50,577 nt of DNA, taken from the NCBI GenBank assembly GCA_903825465.1, contig CAIKAR010000104.1:1-50577 (forward strand), written 5' to 3'. Positions 25,329-33,606 of this stretch are shown piece after piece. How positions within the stretch are numbered: position 1 is the first letter of the stretch; each line of letters starts with the position of its first letter. Made by a program: the position numbers and the translations under genes. Origin of the DNA: an uncultured Hyphomicrobiales bacterium. Lineage in GTDB: Bacteria; Pseudomonadota; Alphaproteobacteria; Rhizobiales; Beijerinckiaceae. The notes below the pieces were generated by a model that saw only the letters and a list, made by a program, of their open reading frames with translations, was not told the origin of the DNA and did no database searches.

Positions 25329-26354
25329 ATGAAGCACGCGGCCAAGGCAATCGCGATCTGCGCGGCCGGACTCTCGGCCGCCTCCTCCGCGCGCGCCGCC
25401 GACGCCTCGCTTGTCGCCGCCGCCAAGGCCGAGGGCCGGCTGTCCTGGTACACGACGCAAATCATCGACCAGCTTTCGAAGCCCATCGGCGAGGCCTTCG
25501 AGCGGGCCTACGGGATCAAAGTTGAATACACGCGCTCGGACGCCAACGAAGGCGCCCGGCGCATCATGACCGAGAGCGCCGCCGGGCGGATGCAAGCCGA
25601 CGTTTTCGACGGCGTCGCCTCGCCTGTGCTGGTGAAGCAAAACCTTGTCATGGCCTACACGCCCGACTCGGCGCGCCGCCTGCCGCCGAAATACGTGGAC
25701 AAGGACGGCCACTGGCTCGCCACCAACCTTTATGTCTACACGCTCGGCGTGAACACCGACCTCGTTCCGCCGGGAAGCGAGCCGAAAACCTTCGCCGACC
25801 TGCTGGCGCCGAAGTGGAAGGGCCGCATGGCGTGGTCGGGCCGCGCCTCGACGTCCTCCGCGGCGGGCTTCGTCGGCGCGGTTCTGGCGGCCATGGGCGA
25901 TGACAAGGGCCGCGATTATCTCCGCGCGCTGGCCAAACAAGACATCGCGCCCGTCACCGTTTCGGCGCGGCAATTGCTCGATCAGGTCATCGCCGGCGAA
26001 TATCCCGTCGCCGTCGAAATCCTCGACAACCACGCCTCGATCAGCAAGTCGAAGGGCGCGCCCGTGGCCTGGGCGCCGCTCGAAAACAACCTCGTCGCGC
26101 TGTCGGTGATGTCGGCGACGCGCGAGGCGCCGCACCCCAGCGCGGCGAAGCTGTTTCTCGATTTCGTCATGTCGCCCGAGGGGCAGGCGCTTTACCGCGA
26201 CCACGACTACATCCCCGTCGATCCCGCCGTGACGCCGCGCGACCCCGGGCTGCGGCCCGACGGCGTTCACCTCAAAGGCTACGATCCCGACCCCGCCGAA
26301 CTGGAAGAGCTGGTGCCAAAGTGGTTCGGGATTTACCGGGAGATATTCGGGTAA
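25329..26354 (+). CDS. Periplasmic substrate-binding protein, Fe3+/polyamine ABC-transporter type
   Basis: 341 residues. The signal peptide covers about 1-24, ending in SSARAADA. The mature part shows the type 2 binding-protein pattern: GRLSWYTTQ near the start, [28 protein letters not shown], and a C-terminal [16 protein letters not shown] typical of the FbpA/PotD-like group. It would capture a ligand (ferric iron, polyamine, phosphonate or sugar acid; undetermined) for an ABC importer. No permease or ATPase gene is adjacent, so it is orphaned or works with a distant transporter. GAGGAAAC just before the ATG at 25329 fixes the start. Confidence 0.88.
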   Translation: MKHAAKAIAICAAGLSAASSARAADASLVAAAKAEGRLSWYTTQIIDQLSKPIGEAFERAYGIKVEYTRSDANEGARRIMTESAAGRMQADVFDGVASPVLVKQNLVMAYTPDSARRLPPKYVDKDGHWLATNLYVYTLGVNTDLVPPGSEPKTFADLLAPKWKGRMAWSGRASTSSAAGFVGAVLAAMGDDKGRDYLRALAKQDIAPVTVSARQLLDQVIAGEYPVAVEILDNHASISKSKGAPVAWAPLENNLVALSVMSATREAPHPSAAKLFLDFVMSPEGQALYRDHDYIPVDPAVTPRDPGLRPDGVHLKGYDPDPAELEELVPKWFGIYREIFG

Positions 26355-26399
26355 GGGCGAAGGAAATGGACGATGGCCGCGGGACGCGGCTTTGCCGCC

Positions 26400-28211
26400 C
26401 TAAAGCGGCTTCGTCGCCGCCGCCAGCCACTTGCGCGTCGCCGCGTCGAGCTTCGGCGACAGCGCCCCGCGCACCCGCGCGTGATAGGCGTCGAGCCAGG
26501 CCACCTCCTGTTTCGACAGAAGCCTCTTGTCGATCAGCGCGCGGTCGATCGGCGCCAGCGTGATGGTTTCGAAGCCCAACGTGGCGCGCTCGGCGCCCTT
26601 GATGTCCCGCTTTTCGACGACAACAAGGTTCTCGATCCGGATGCCCCACTTGCCGGCTTTGTAATAGCCGGGCTCGTTCGACAGGATCATGCCCGGCTCC
26701 AACGCCGTCGCGCCGCGCTTCGAAATGCCCTGCGGCCCCTCGTGCACCGACAGGTACGCGCCAACGCCGTGGCCGGTGCCATGATCGTAGTCGAGGCCCG
26801 CTGCCCACAGCGAACGCCGCGCGAAGGCGTCGATCTGCGCCCCGGCGACGCCCGTGGGAAACACCGCCGTCGCGATGGCGATATGCCCCTTCAGCACGCG
26901 TGTGAAACGGTCGCGCATCTCGGAGGTCGGCTTGCCAACCGCGAGGGTGCGGGTGATGTCGGTGGTGCCGTCTTCGTATTGCCCGCCGGAATCGAGCAGG
27001 AACAGGCCAGGGCCGATCTTGCGGTTGGTGCGCTCGTTGACGCGGTAGTGGACGATCGCGCCGTTGGGGCCGGAACCCGAAATCGTCGGAAACGAAATGT
27101 CCTTCAGCGCGCCGCCCTCGCGGCGGAAGGTCTCGAGCGCGCGCGCGGCGTCGATCTCGGTCAGCCCCTTGCGGACGGCCGTTTCGAACCAGCGCAGGAA
27201 GCGCGCCATCGAGGCGCCGTCGCGCAGGTGGGCGGCGCGGGCACCGCGCAGTTCCACCGGGTTCTTGCGCGCCTTCATCAACGAGATCGGATCCGTCCCG
27301 ATATCGGCCTTGCCGCCGGCGTTTTCGAGCGTCTGCGCCAGCCGCGCCGGCGCCGTCGCCGCGTCGAAGCGCAGCTTTTCGCCGCGCCGGCCCAGCGCTT
27401 CGAGGTCGCTCGTGAGCGAGGCCGGGGCGGCGACGCGGACGTGCTCCGCGAGGGCGTCGCGCGTCGCGCCGGCGAGTTTGTGGCCATCGATATAGAGCGA
27501 GGGCTGGCCCTCCGCCGGCACATAGGCGAAACACAAAACGATTGGCGTGTGCGCGACGTCCGAGCCGCGGATATTGAACAGCCAGGCGATGGCGTGGGGG
27601 TCGCTGACGACGAGGCCGCGGCAATCCCCCAGCGCCGCCTGAACGCGGGCGATCTTTTTCGACGCGGCCTCGCCGGCGAATTTGGTGGGATGGGGACTGG
27701 CTTCGCCGCGCGGCGGCTGCGGGCGATCCTCCCAGATGGCGTCCACGGGGTTGGCGCGCACCGGCGTCAGCGCGCCGCCCGCCGCCTTCGCCGCGGCCTC
27801 GTAGCGCTTGACCTGCGCGGGCGTGTGCAGCCAGGGGTCGTAGCCGAGCCGCCAGGCCGGGCGGACATTCGCCTCGATCCAGCCTTCCGGCGAATGGTCG
27901 GCGATGTTCAGCGGCTCGATCAGCGCGGTGTCGACCTCGTCGCGCGCCTGCAGCGTGTAGCGCCCGTCGATGAACAGCGCCGCCTTTGTTTTCAGCACGA
28001 TCGCCAGTCCGGCCGAGCCGCCGAAGCCAGTCAGCCACGCGAGCCGCTCCGCGCAAGGCGGCACATATTCGTTCTGATGCTCGTCCGCGCGGGGGATGAG
28101 AAAGCCCTCAAGGCCGCGACGCTCCAGTTCGGCCCGCAAGGCGGCGACACGCGCCGTGCCCAGCGCCGGATCGGCGACCGCGTCAAAGGACTGAAAGTGG
28201 CTTTCGAACAT
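26400..28211 (-). CDS. Aminopeptidase P family metallopeptidase (M24)
   Basis: 603 residues, long-form aminopeptidase P with two creatinase-like N-terminal domains before the pita-bread catalytic domain. Metal-ligand positions are recognisable: the aspartates in DSGGQYEDGTTDITR, the histidine in GTGHGVGAYL and the glutamates in SNEPGYYKAGKWGIRIEN. It removes N-terminal residues preceding proline and is usually cytoplasmic. The start MFESHFQSFDAV at 28211 has the expected family N terminus. It converges with the binding-protein gene. Upstream lies a short tandem repeat. Confidence 0.93.
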   Translation of the reverse strand: MFESHFQSFDAVADPALGTARVAALRAELERRGLEGFLIPRADEHQNEYVPPCAERLAWLTGFGGSAGLAIVLKTKAALFIDGRYTLQARDEVDTALIEPLNIADHSPEGWIEANVRPAWRLGYDPWLHTPAQVKRYEAAAKAAGGALTPVRANPVDAIWEDRPQPPRGEASPHPTKFAGEAASKKIARVQAALGDCRGLVVSDPHAIAWLFNIRGSDVAHTPIVLCFAYVPAEGQPSLYIDGHKLAGATRDALAEHVRVAAPASLTSDLEALGRRGEKLRFDAATAPARLAQTLENAGGKADIGTDPISLMKARKNPVELRGARAAHLRDGASMARFLRWFETAVRKGLTEIDAARALETFRREGGALKDISFPTISGSGPNGAIVHYRVNERTNRKIGPGLFLLDSGGQYEDGTTDITRTLAVGKPTSEMRDRFTRVLKGHIAIATAVFPTGVAGAQIDAFARRSLWAAGLDYDHGTGHGVGAYLSVHEGPQGISKRGATALEPGMILSNEPGYYKAGKWGIRIENLVVVEKRDIKGAERATLGFETITLAPIDRALIDKRLLSKQEVAWLDAYHARVRGALSPKLDAATRKWLAAATKPL

Positions 28212-28296
28212 GGCGCGGACCGGCCCAGTGTCGCAAAAAGGGATCCCTTGTCCCGCGAAGCCGGCGCGAATTCAAGCGCGGGGGCGATCCGGTGGC

Positions 28297-28341
28297 CGCC
28301 GCCGGCTGGAAATTGACCATCGCCGCCGGCTGAAATTGACA
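28297..28341. repeat. Tandem repeat, two units of 23-24 bp, possible IS21-type end
   Basis: Unit 1 (28297-28320) and unit 2 (28321-28343) share CGCCGCCGGCTG followed by AAATTGAC. Read on the minus strand from 28341, the block opens TGTCAATTTC and repeats the same motif 23-24 bp later, the style of IS21-family termini. No transposase remains, so it would be a relic. It lies between divergent aminopeptidase P and the efflux adaptor. Confidence 0.45.
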
Positions 28342-28464
28342 AGAGCGGATTTCCCGATCATTGCCAATTTTTAATCCCGGACCCGTGGTTCGGTGGTATT
28401 CCACACGATTATGGAGGGCGATGTTCGCGCGCCGGGGGGCGTCCGGACAATCGGGGAGGATGAC

Positions 28465-29691
28465 ATGGGTTTGGGCAAGGTCGCATTTTGGCTCGTGGTC
28501 GTCGTCGCCGGCGCGTTTGGCTACGCCGTGATGAACCCCGCGATGGTGGAAACCCGCGCGCCGGGCTGGACAAAGTGGAGCGATGGAATCCGCGTCTTCG
28601 CCGCCAACCACGGCATCGGCGCCAAGCCCCCGGCGCCCGCCGCCACGGGCGGCCCGCGGGCCAATGTGTCGGTCGAAACGGCCACGCGGGGTCCGGTGGC
28701 CTACCGCCTTTCCGCCGTCGGCACGGTGCAACCAATCGTCTCCGTCGCGGTCCGCACCCGCATCGACGCGCAGATCGCCTCCGTCGAGAAGCCCGATGGC
28801 GCGGCGGTGAAGGCGGGCGACGTGCTGGTGCGCCTCGACGACCGGCAGTTGGTGACGCAAATCCGCCAGAACGAAGCGCTTCTGCAAAAAGACCAGGCCG
28901 CGGTCGAACAAAGCACGCGCGACACCTCGCGCGCCGCGACATTGGTGTCGACCGGCTCCGGTCCGACGCTCAACGTGCAGAACGCGCAGACCGCGCTCAA
29001 GGCGGCGCAGGCCGCCGTCGCCTCCGACCAGGCGCTGCTCGACAACCTGCGCGTCCAGGAAACCTGGTACACGCTGAGCGCGCCCATTTCCGGGCGCTTG
29101 GGCGTTTTCACGTCGAAGACCGGCAACATCGTGCGCGCCGCCGACACCACGGCGAACGGCGTTCTGACGACGATCAACCAGATGTCGCCGATCTACGTGG
29201 CCTTTCCCATCCCGCAGGTCGATCTCGGGAAGTTGCGCGAAGCGCTGAAACTCGGGCCTGTGAAGCTCGTCGCGACGCCCCAGGGTGGCGAGAAGACCGC
29301 CGCCGGCGAGATTTCCGAAATCGACAATCTCATCGATTCCGGCACCGGAACCGTCACCATCCGCGCGACGTTCAAGAACGCCGACGAGCTTTTATGGCCC
29401 GGCCAGCTTTGCAACCTCGACATCACCCTCTGGACCGACCCGGACGACGTGACCGTCTCGCGCCGCGCGCCCGTTGAATCCAACAGCGCGGACTATGTCT
29501 TCGTGGTGGACGACAAGGCGGTCGCCCACAAGGTGAAAATCACGGTCGGCCGGCTCCAGGACAACCGCTACGTCGTGTCCTCCGGCCTCGTTGGCGGCGA
29601 GACCGTCGTCGACGACGGCAAGGACTTCCTGGCCGACGGCGCGCGCGTGAACATCAAGGACGCGCCAGGCGCCAAAGCCGCCGCTCCATAA
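28465..29691 (+). CDS. RND efflux periplasmic adaptor (membrane fusion protein), orphan
   Basis: 408 residues. A single N-terminal membrane anchor (about 5-25) is followed by the adaptor layout: barrel-sandwich half motif RTRIDAQIASVEKPDGAAVKAGDVL, an alpha-hairpin rich in Q/A/E, the second lipoyl half TLSAPISGRLG, and the beta-barrel and membrane-proximal domains. Members bridge an inner-membrane RND pump and an outer-membrane channel. No pump gene follows; the next gene is an amidohydrolase 113 bp away. GGGGAGGA at 28453-28460 supports the ATG at 28465. Confidence 0.9.
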   Translation: MGLGKVAFWLVVVVAGAFGYAVMNPAMVETRAPGWTKWSDGIRVFAANHGIGAKPPAPAATGGPRANVSVETATRGPVAYRLSAVGTVQPIVSVAVRTRIDAQIASVEKPDGAAVKAGDVLVRLDDRQLVTQIRQNEALLQKDQAAVEQSTRDTSRAATLVSTGSGPTLNVQNAQTALKAAQAAVASDQALLDNLRVQETWYTLSAPISGRLGVFTSKTGNIVRAADTTANGVLTTINQMSPIYVAFPIPQVDLGKLREALKLGPVKLVATPQGGEKTAAGEISEIDNLIDSGTGTVTIRATFKNADELLWPGQLCNLDITLWTDPDDVTVSRRAPVESNSADYVFVVDDKAVAHKVKITVGRLQDNRYVVSSGLVGGETVVDDGKDFLADGARVNIKDAPGAKAAAP

Positions 29692-29804
29692 CCCCAGGGG
29701 CGCGACGGCCATATTCCAAACGCCTGGATTCGTGATAGACTGGCGACAGCCGCGTGATTAAGGCGGGTCGCGACTTGGGCCGGCGGAACCGGGAGGAACC
29801 TCGA

Positions 29805-30824
29805 ATGCACATTATCGATTCCCACTTCCACTTCTGGCCGCGCCCCTTCTTCGAAAAGCTGGCGAAGCGCACGGAGGCTCCCTGCGCCATTCCCAACGCG
29901 CGCGGCGGCTACAACATCAAGGCGGATTCCGGCGGCGAATACCAGCGCATGGGCTGGGACGCCTGGCACGACCTCGACGCGCAGTTCGCCCACATGGACG
30001 GGCTCGGCCACAAGGTCGACGTGGTGTCGTCGCTGGGGCCGATGTCGGTGTTCTTCTCCAGCGTCTCGAAGGAGGAGGGCCGCGACAGCGCCATCGAATG
30101 GAACGAGGAAATGTCGGCGGCGCAGAAAAAGCACCCCGGCCGTTTCTGGGGCAGCGCCGCGATTCCGATGCAGGACACGCAAACCGCGCTCGATGTTCTC
30201 GAAGACGCCGTCGCGCGCCTCGACCTGATGGGCGTCAATCTGCCGGGCAGCGTCGGACGCGACCCCCGCATCGACGCCGAGCGGCTCGAACCCTACTACG
30301 CCCGCGTCGCCGAGCTTGGCCTGCCGATGTTCCTGCATCCCACGGACGCGATATTCTCGTCGATGCTCGAAGGCTACAACGGCGCGCTGCATCTCAGCCT
30401 TGGCCGCGTGATCGAAGTCAGCGTCGCCGCCTCGCGGTTGATTCTGTCGGGCGTCATGGAGCGCCATCCGACGTTGAAGGTCGTGCTGTCGCACACCGGC
30501 GGCGCCCTGCCCTATCAATCCGGCCGCATGGACAAGAACACCAAGGAGGCGCATTTGCCGCGCCCGGTGAGCGAATACATGAAGCGCATGTTCACCGACA
30601 CCGTGTCGCCGCACGCGATGGGGATGAAGTTCGCCATCGAATATTATGGCATCGACCACGTCATGTACGGCACCGACTATCCCTGCTGGGATCCCGCGAC
30701 ATGCCTGGAGCTTTTGCGGGACGTGCCGCTGTCGGCGGCCGACCAGCGCAAGCTGTACCACGACAACGCGCGGAAGATTCTCGGCCTGCGCGACCCCGTC
30801 GGGATGGCTGTCGCGGCCGAGTGA
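29805..30824 (+). CDS. Amidohydrolase-superfamily metalloenzyme (ACMSD/decarboxylase-like)
   Basis: 339 residues. The metal-binding HxH is at the very N terminus (DSHFHFWP, His7 and His9). Further ligands are expected in FLHPTD and SHTGG, and the terminal aspartate lies in YGTDYPCW, all within a TIM-barrel pattern of the Amidohydro_2 family. Members hydrolyse lactones or amides or decarboxylate aromatic or enolic acids. The exact reaction is unknown. GGGAGGAA at 29791-29798 precedes the ATG at 29805. It lies upstream of two cupin genes, with a promoter and hairpin between them. Confidence 0.88.
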   Translation: MHIIDSHFHFWPRPFFEKLAKRTEAPCAIPNARGGYNIKADSGGEYQRMGWDAWHDLDAQFAHMDGLGHKVDVVSSLGPMSVFFSSVSKEEGRDSAIEWNEEMSAAQKKHPGRFWGSAAIPMQDTQTALDVLEDAVARLDLMGVNLPGSVGRDPRIDAERLEPYYARVAELGLPMFLHPTDAIFSSMLEGYNGALHLSLGRVIEVSVAASRLILSGVMERHPTLKVVLSHTGGALPYQSGRMDKNTKEAHLPRPVSEYMKRMFTDTVSPHAMGMKFAIEYYGIDHVMYGTDYPCWDPATCLELLRDVPLSAADQRKLYHDNARKILGLRDPVGMAVAAE

Positions 30825-30867
30825 CGCCGTCAACGGCTGCCCGGAGATCGACCGGAGCCGCCGCCTC

Positions 30868-30897
30868 TTGACAGCCCGCCCGTCGGGGCGGAAATAC
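30868..30897 (+). promoter_or_regulatory. Promoter candidate for the cupin pair
   Basis: TTGACA at 30868-30873 and the imperfect -10 AAATAC at 30892-30897 are spaced by 18 bp. They lie just upstream of a strong hairpin and the cupin start, suggesting the cupin pair can be transcribed separately from the amidohydrolase. The -10 is weak. Confidence 0.35.
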
Positions 30898-30907
30898 AAA
30901 TCAACCG

Positions 30908-30937
30908 CGCGCCGGCCCCTCGCCGGCGCGTTTTGTT
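30908..30937 (+). terminator. Hairpin with T tract upstream of the cupin genes (terminator or attenuator)
   Basis: CGCGCCGGC and GCCGGCGCG pair around the loop CCCTC and are followed by TTTTGTT. It could end the amidohydrolase transcript. If the promoter at 30868 is used, it would sit at the very 5' end of the cupin mRNA, where it could attenuate or stabilise it. Confidence 0.65.
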
Positions 30938-30951
30938 CATGGAGAGACGAC

Positions 30952-31593
30952 ATGGAAGGCGAGCCGAGAGTCACGCGCGGCGGCGCGGCGAGCGCGATTG
31001 GCCACAATTCCGAAAACCAGACGCGCGAAGAGAAGGTCGCCAACCTTTACCATTCCAAGAAGGACCGGGTCTTCGTCCGCGCCATTCAGGGCGAATACAA
31101 CGTCAAGGCCGAACTGGACCGCCTGCGCTCCGTGCCGCGCGTCAAGAAGGCGCGGGAAACCGGCTTCGTCGACGGCCCGCTGTGCTTCAGCCGGCACTAT
31201 GTCGAACCCAAGGACGGCATCACCCAGACCTTCCATCTGCACCTTGAGGAATACGCTCCCGGCGCCTCGTCGCAGAAGCATGGCCATGTCAACGAAGCCG
31301 CCTTCTACATTCTGGACGGCGACGGCTACGAGATCCACGACGGCATCCGCTACGACTGGCACGCCGGCGACGTGGCGATCGTCCACAACAACTGCGTGCA
31401 TCAGCACTTCAACGCCAGCAAGGACAAGCCGGCCCGCGCCATCGTCATCAAAACGAAGCCGATGTACCTCTTCCTCAACATGCTGTTCCAGAAGACGGTG
31501 AAGGACCGCCCGGTCGACATGATTCCGGAGGCCGAGGGCTTCGAGGCGCGCGAAATCGAGGACGACTTCAATCATCCGGCGGGAGGCTACTGA
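30952..31593 (+). CDS. Cupin-domain protein, first of a tandem pair
   Basis: 213 residues. The cupin metal site reads QKHGHVNEAAFYILDGDGYE, giving H-x-H...E, with the second motif in NCVHQHFNAS. An N-terminal stretch of about 70 residues precedes it. Single-domain cupins of this kind are often dioxygenases or binding subunits for aromatic or keto acids. GGAGAG is 6 bp before the ATG. The next cupin starts 1 bp after its stop, and both share the HQHFNA signature, so they are probably paralogues that function together. Substrate unknown. Confidence 0.82.
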   Translation: MEGEPRVTRGGAASAIGHNSENQTREEKVANLYHSKKDRVFVRAIQGEYNVKAELDRLRSVPRVKKARETGFVDGPLCFSRHYVEPKDGITQTFHLHLEEYAPGASSQKHGHVNEAAFYILDGDGYEIHDGIRYDWHAGDVAIVHNNCVHQHFNASKDKPARAIVIKTKPMYLFLNMLFQKTVKDRPVDMIPEAEGFEAREIEDDFNHPAGGY

Positions 31594-31594
31594 G

Positions 31595-32200
31595 ATGGCG
31601 TGGAGCGAAACCAGCGCCTGGCTCGAAGGCAAGGGCAACGAGCGGCTTTATCAACGCCTGCTCGACGACGCCCAGGACGCGCCCTCGCGCAACTCGCGCC
31701 GCAAGAAGATCGTGCGCCCCGCCGACATGCCGTGGGAAATGTCGCGGCAGGGCCTGCTGAAGCACCTTATCAACGAGAACATGAACACCCGCATGGAGAC
31801 GGTCGACGCCTACATGCAGATCATCCCGCCGGGCTCGCGCTCGGGCCGCCACCGGCACCTCGCCGAGGAATGCGTCTATGTGATCGAGGGCAAGGGCTAC
31901 GACCTGCACGAGGATTGCGACGTTGAAATCACCGACGTCTTCGCGTGGAAGCCGACGGGCAAGATCGAGCGCTTCGACTGGGAGTCGGGCGACGTCATCT
32001 ACATCCCGCCGAACACGATCCACCAGCACTTCAACGCCGACGCGAAGAACCCGGCGCGCGTGATCTCCTCGACCAACCGCATCTTCAAGCAGATCGGCCT
32101 CAACACGCTCGATCAACTGGAGGACGCGCCGGAGTTCGACGCGAAGGTGGTGTTGAACGACGAGATCGTGCGCGAATATCTGCGCGGAACCCGCAAGTAG
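31595..32200 (+). CDS. Cupin-domain protein, second of a tandem pair
   Basis: 201 residues. The metal site SGRHRHLAEECVYVIEGKGY and the later PNTIHQHFNADAKNPARV mirror the preceding gene (HGHVNEAAFYILDGDGYE, VHQHFNASKDKPAR), indicating an old tandem duplication. Both keep the metal ligands, so both could be active, possibly as a heteromer. TGAGATG places its start one base after the previous stop, so translation is coupled. The dehydrogenase-rhodanese gene follows after 124 bp. Confidence 0.82.
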   Translation: MAWSETSAWLEGKGNERLYQRLLDDAQDAPSRNSRRKKIVRPADMPWEMSRQGLLKHLINENMNTRMETVDAYMQIIPPGSRSGRHRHLAEECVYVIEGKGYDLHEDCDVEITDVFAWKPTGKIERFDWESGDVIYIPPNTIHQHFNADAKNPARVISSTNRIFKQIGLNTLDQLEDAPEFDAKVVLNDEIVREYLRGTRK

Positions 32201-32324
32201 TTTCGCGAAAGCCGCCCTTCTTCCGCGTCGCGGAGGAAGGCGCGCGCCCGCTCGGCGCCGCGAAGTCCGCCATGGCGCCGCGCACTTTTCCCGGAGCGAA
32301 ACCCGTTTTTCCCGGAGCAAACCC

Positions 32325-33605
32325 ATGGCCACCACCATCGCTGTTGTCGCGCAGGGCGCGATGGGGGCCGCCATCGGCGCCACCCTCGTCGAACACGGCG
32401 CGCGCGTGCTCACCTCGTTGGCGGGCCGCGGCCCGGCCAGCGCGAAACGGGCCGCGGCCGCCGGCATGATCGACGCCACCGACGCCGAGCTCGCGGGCGC
32501 GGACATGATCCTCTCCATCGTGCCGCCGGGCGACGCGATGGCCTTCGCCGCGCGGATGGCGCCGCATTTGAAGGCCGCCGCGAAGCGGCCCCTGTTCGTC
32601 GATTGCAACGCGGTTTCGCCCGCCACGGTCAAGAAGATCGCGGCGGTGATCGAGGCGACGGGCGCGGGCTTTGTCGACGCGGGCATCATCGGCGGGCCGC
32701 CGCGCAAGGGCGCCGCCGGGCCGCCGATTTACGCCTCCGGTCCGCGCGCCGCGGATTTCGCGGCGCTGGCGTTGCTCGGCCTCGACGCGCGCGCCATGGA
32801 AGGGCCCGTGGGCGCGGCGAGCGCGCTGAAAATGTCCTACGCGGGCGTCACCAAGGGAACCGTCGCCATTGGCGCCGCGATGGCGCTGGCGGCGACGCGC
32901 GGCGGCGCGGCGCGGGGCGTGCGCGACGAGCTTGGCGCCAGCCAGAAGGCGTTGACGCCATGGTTCGAACGGCAGATTCCCGGCATGTACGACAAAGCCT
33001 ACCGCTGGGTCGCCGAGATGCGCGAGATCGCCGAATTCGTTGGCGACGATCCAGCCGCGGCCGCGATGTACGAGGCGATCGCGCGCTTCTATGAACAGAT
33101 GGCGGCGGACAACGCCGGCGACAAAAAATCGGTCGGCGCGCTTCAGTCCTTCCTCGCGCGTCAGCCCGAGCTTCCGGTGGAAGAACCGCCCGCGCCGACG
33201 CCCCTGCGCCGCGTCGGCTACAAGGATTTGCTGGCCGCCGCCGAAGCCGAAGTCGAAACGCTCGACGCCGCCGGCGCGGTCAAGCTGGCCGCTGGCGGCG
33301 ACATCGCGCTCGTCGATCTGCGCGATCCCCGCGAGCTCGCCCGCGAAGGCGAAATTCCCGGCGCGCTGCACTGCCCGCGTGGCATGCTGGAATTCTGGAT
33401 CGACCCCGAAAGCCCGTATTTCAAGCCGGTCTTCGCCGAGGACAAGAAATTCGTTTTTTTCTGCGCGGCGGGCTGGCGCTCGGCGCTCGCCACGCAAACA
33501 GCCCTGCGCATGGGGCAGCCAAAAGTCGCGCACATCGGCGGCGGCTTCAAGGCGTGGAAGGACGCGGGCGGGCCCGTCGAAGCCCCCGCGCCGCGATCGA
33601 AATAG
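32325..33605 (+). CDS. NADP-dependent 6-phosphogluconate-dehydrogenase-like domain fused to a rhodanese domain
   Basis: 426 residues. Residues 1-270 form a beta-hydroxyacid dehydrogenase: Rossmann start AVVAQGAMGAAIG, SIVPPGDA, the FVDAGIIGGPP signature and KMSYAGVTKG at the catalytic-lysine position, then a DUF1932-like helical domain. After a Pro-rich linker (about 280-300), a full rhodanese domain follows, with VDLRDPRELAREG, PGALHCPRGMLEFW and an active loop starting at Cys380 (FFCAAGWRS). These are normally separate proteins. It could couple oxidation of a small acid to sulfur transfer, or be a chance fusion. The ribosome-binding region is duplicated just upstream. Confidence 0.88.
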   Translation: MATTIAVVAQGAMGAAIGATLVEHGARVLTSLAGRGPASAKRAAAAGMIDATDAELAGADMILSIVPPGDAMAFAARMAPHLKAAAKRPLFVDCNAVSPATVKKIAAVIEATGAGFVDAGIIGGPPRKGAAGPPIYASGPRAADFAALALLGLDARAMEGPVGAASALKMSYAGVTKGTVAIGAAMALAATRGGAARGVRDELGASQKALTPWFERQIPGMYDKAYRWVAEMREIAEFVGDDPAAAAMYEAIARFYEQMAADNAGDKKSVGALQSFLARQPELPVEEPPAPTPLRRVGYKDLLAAAEAEVETLDAAGAVKLAAGGDIALVDLRDPRELAREGEIPGALHCPRGMLEFWIDPESPYFKPVFAEDKKFVFFCAAGWRSALATQTALRMGQPKVAHIGGGFKAWKDAGGPVEAPAPRSK

Positions 33606-33606
33606 G

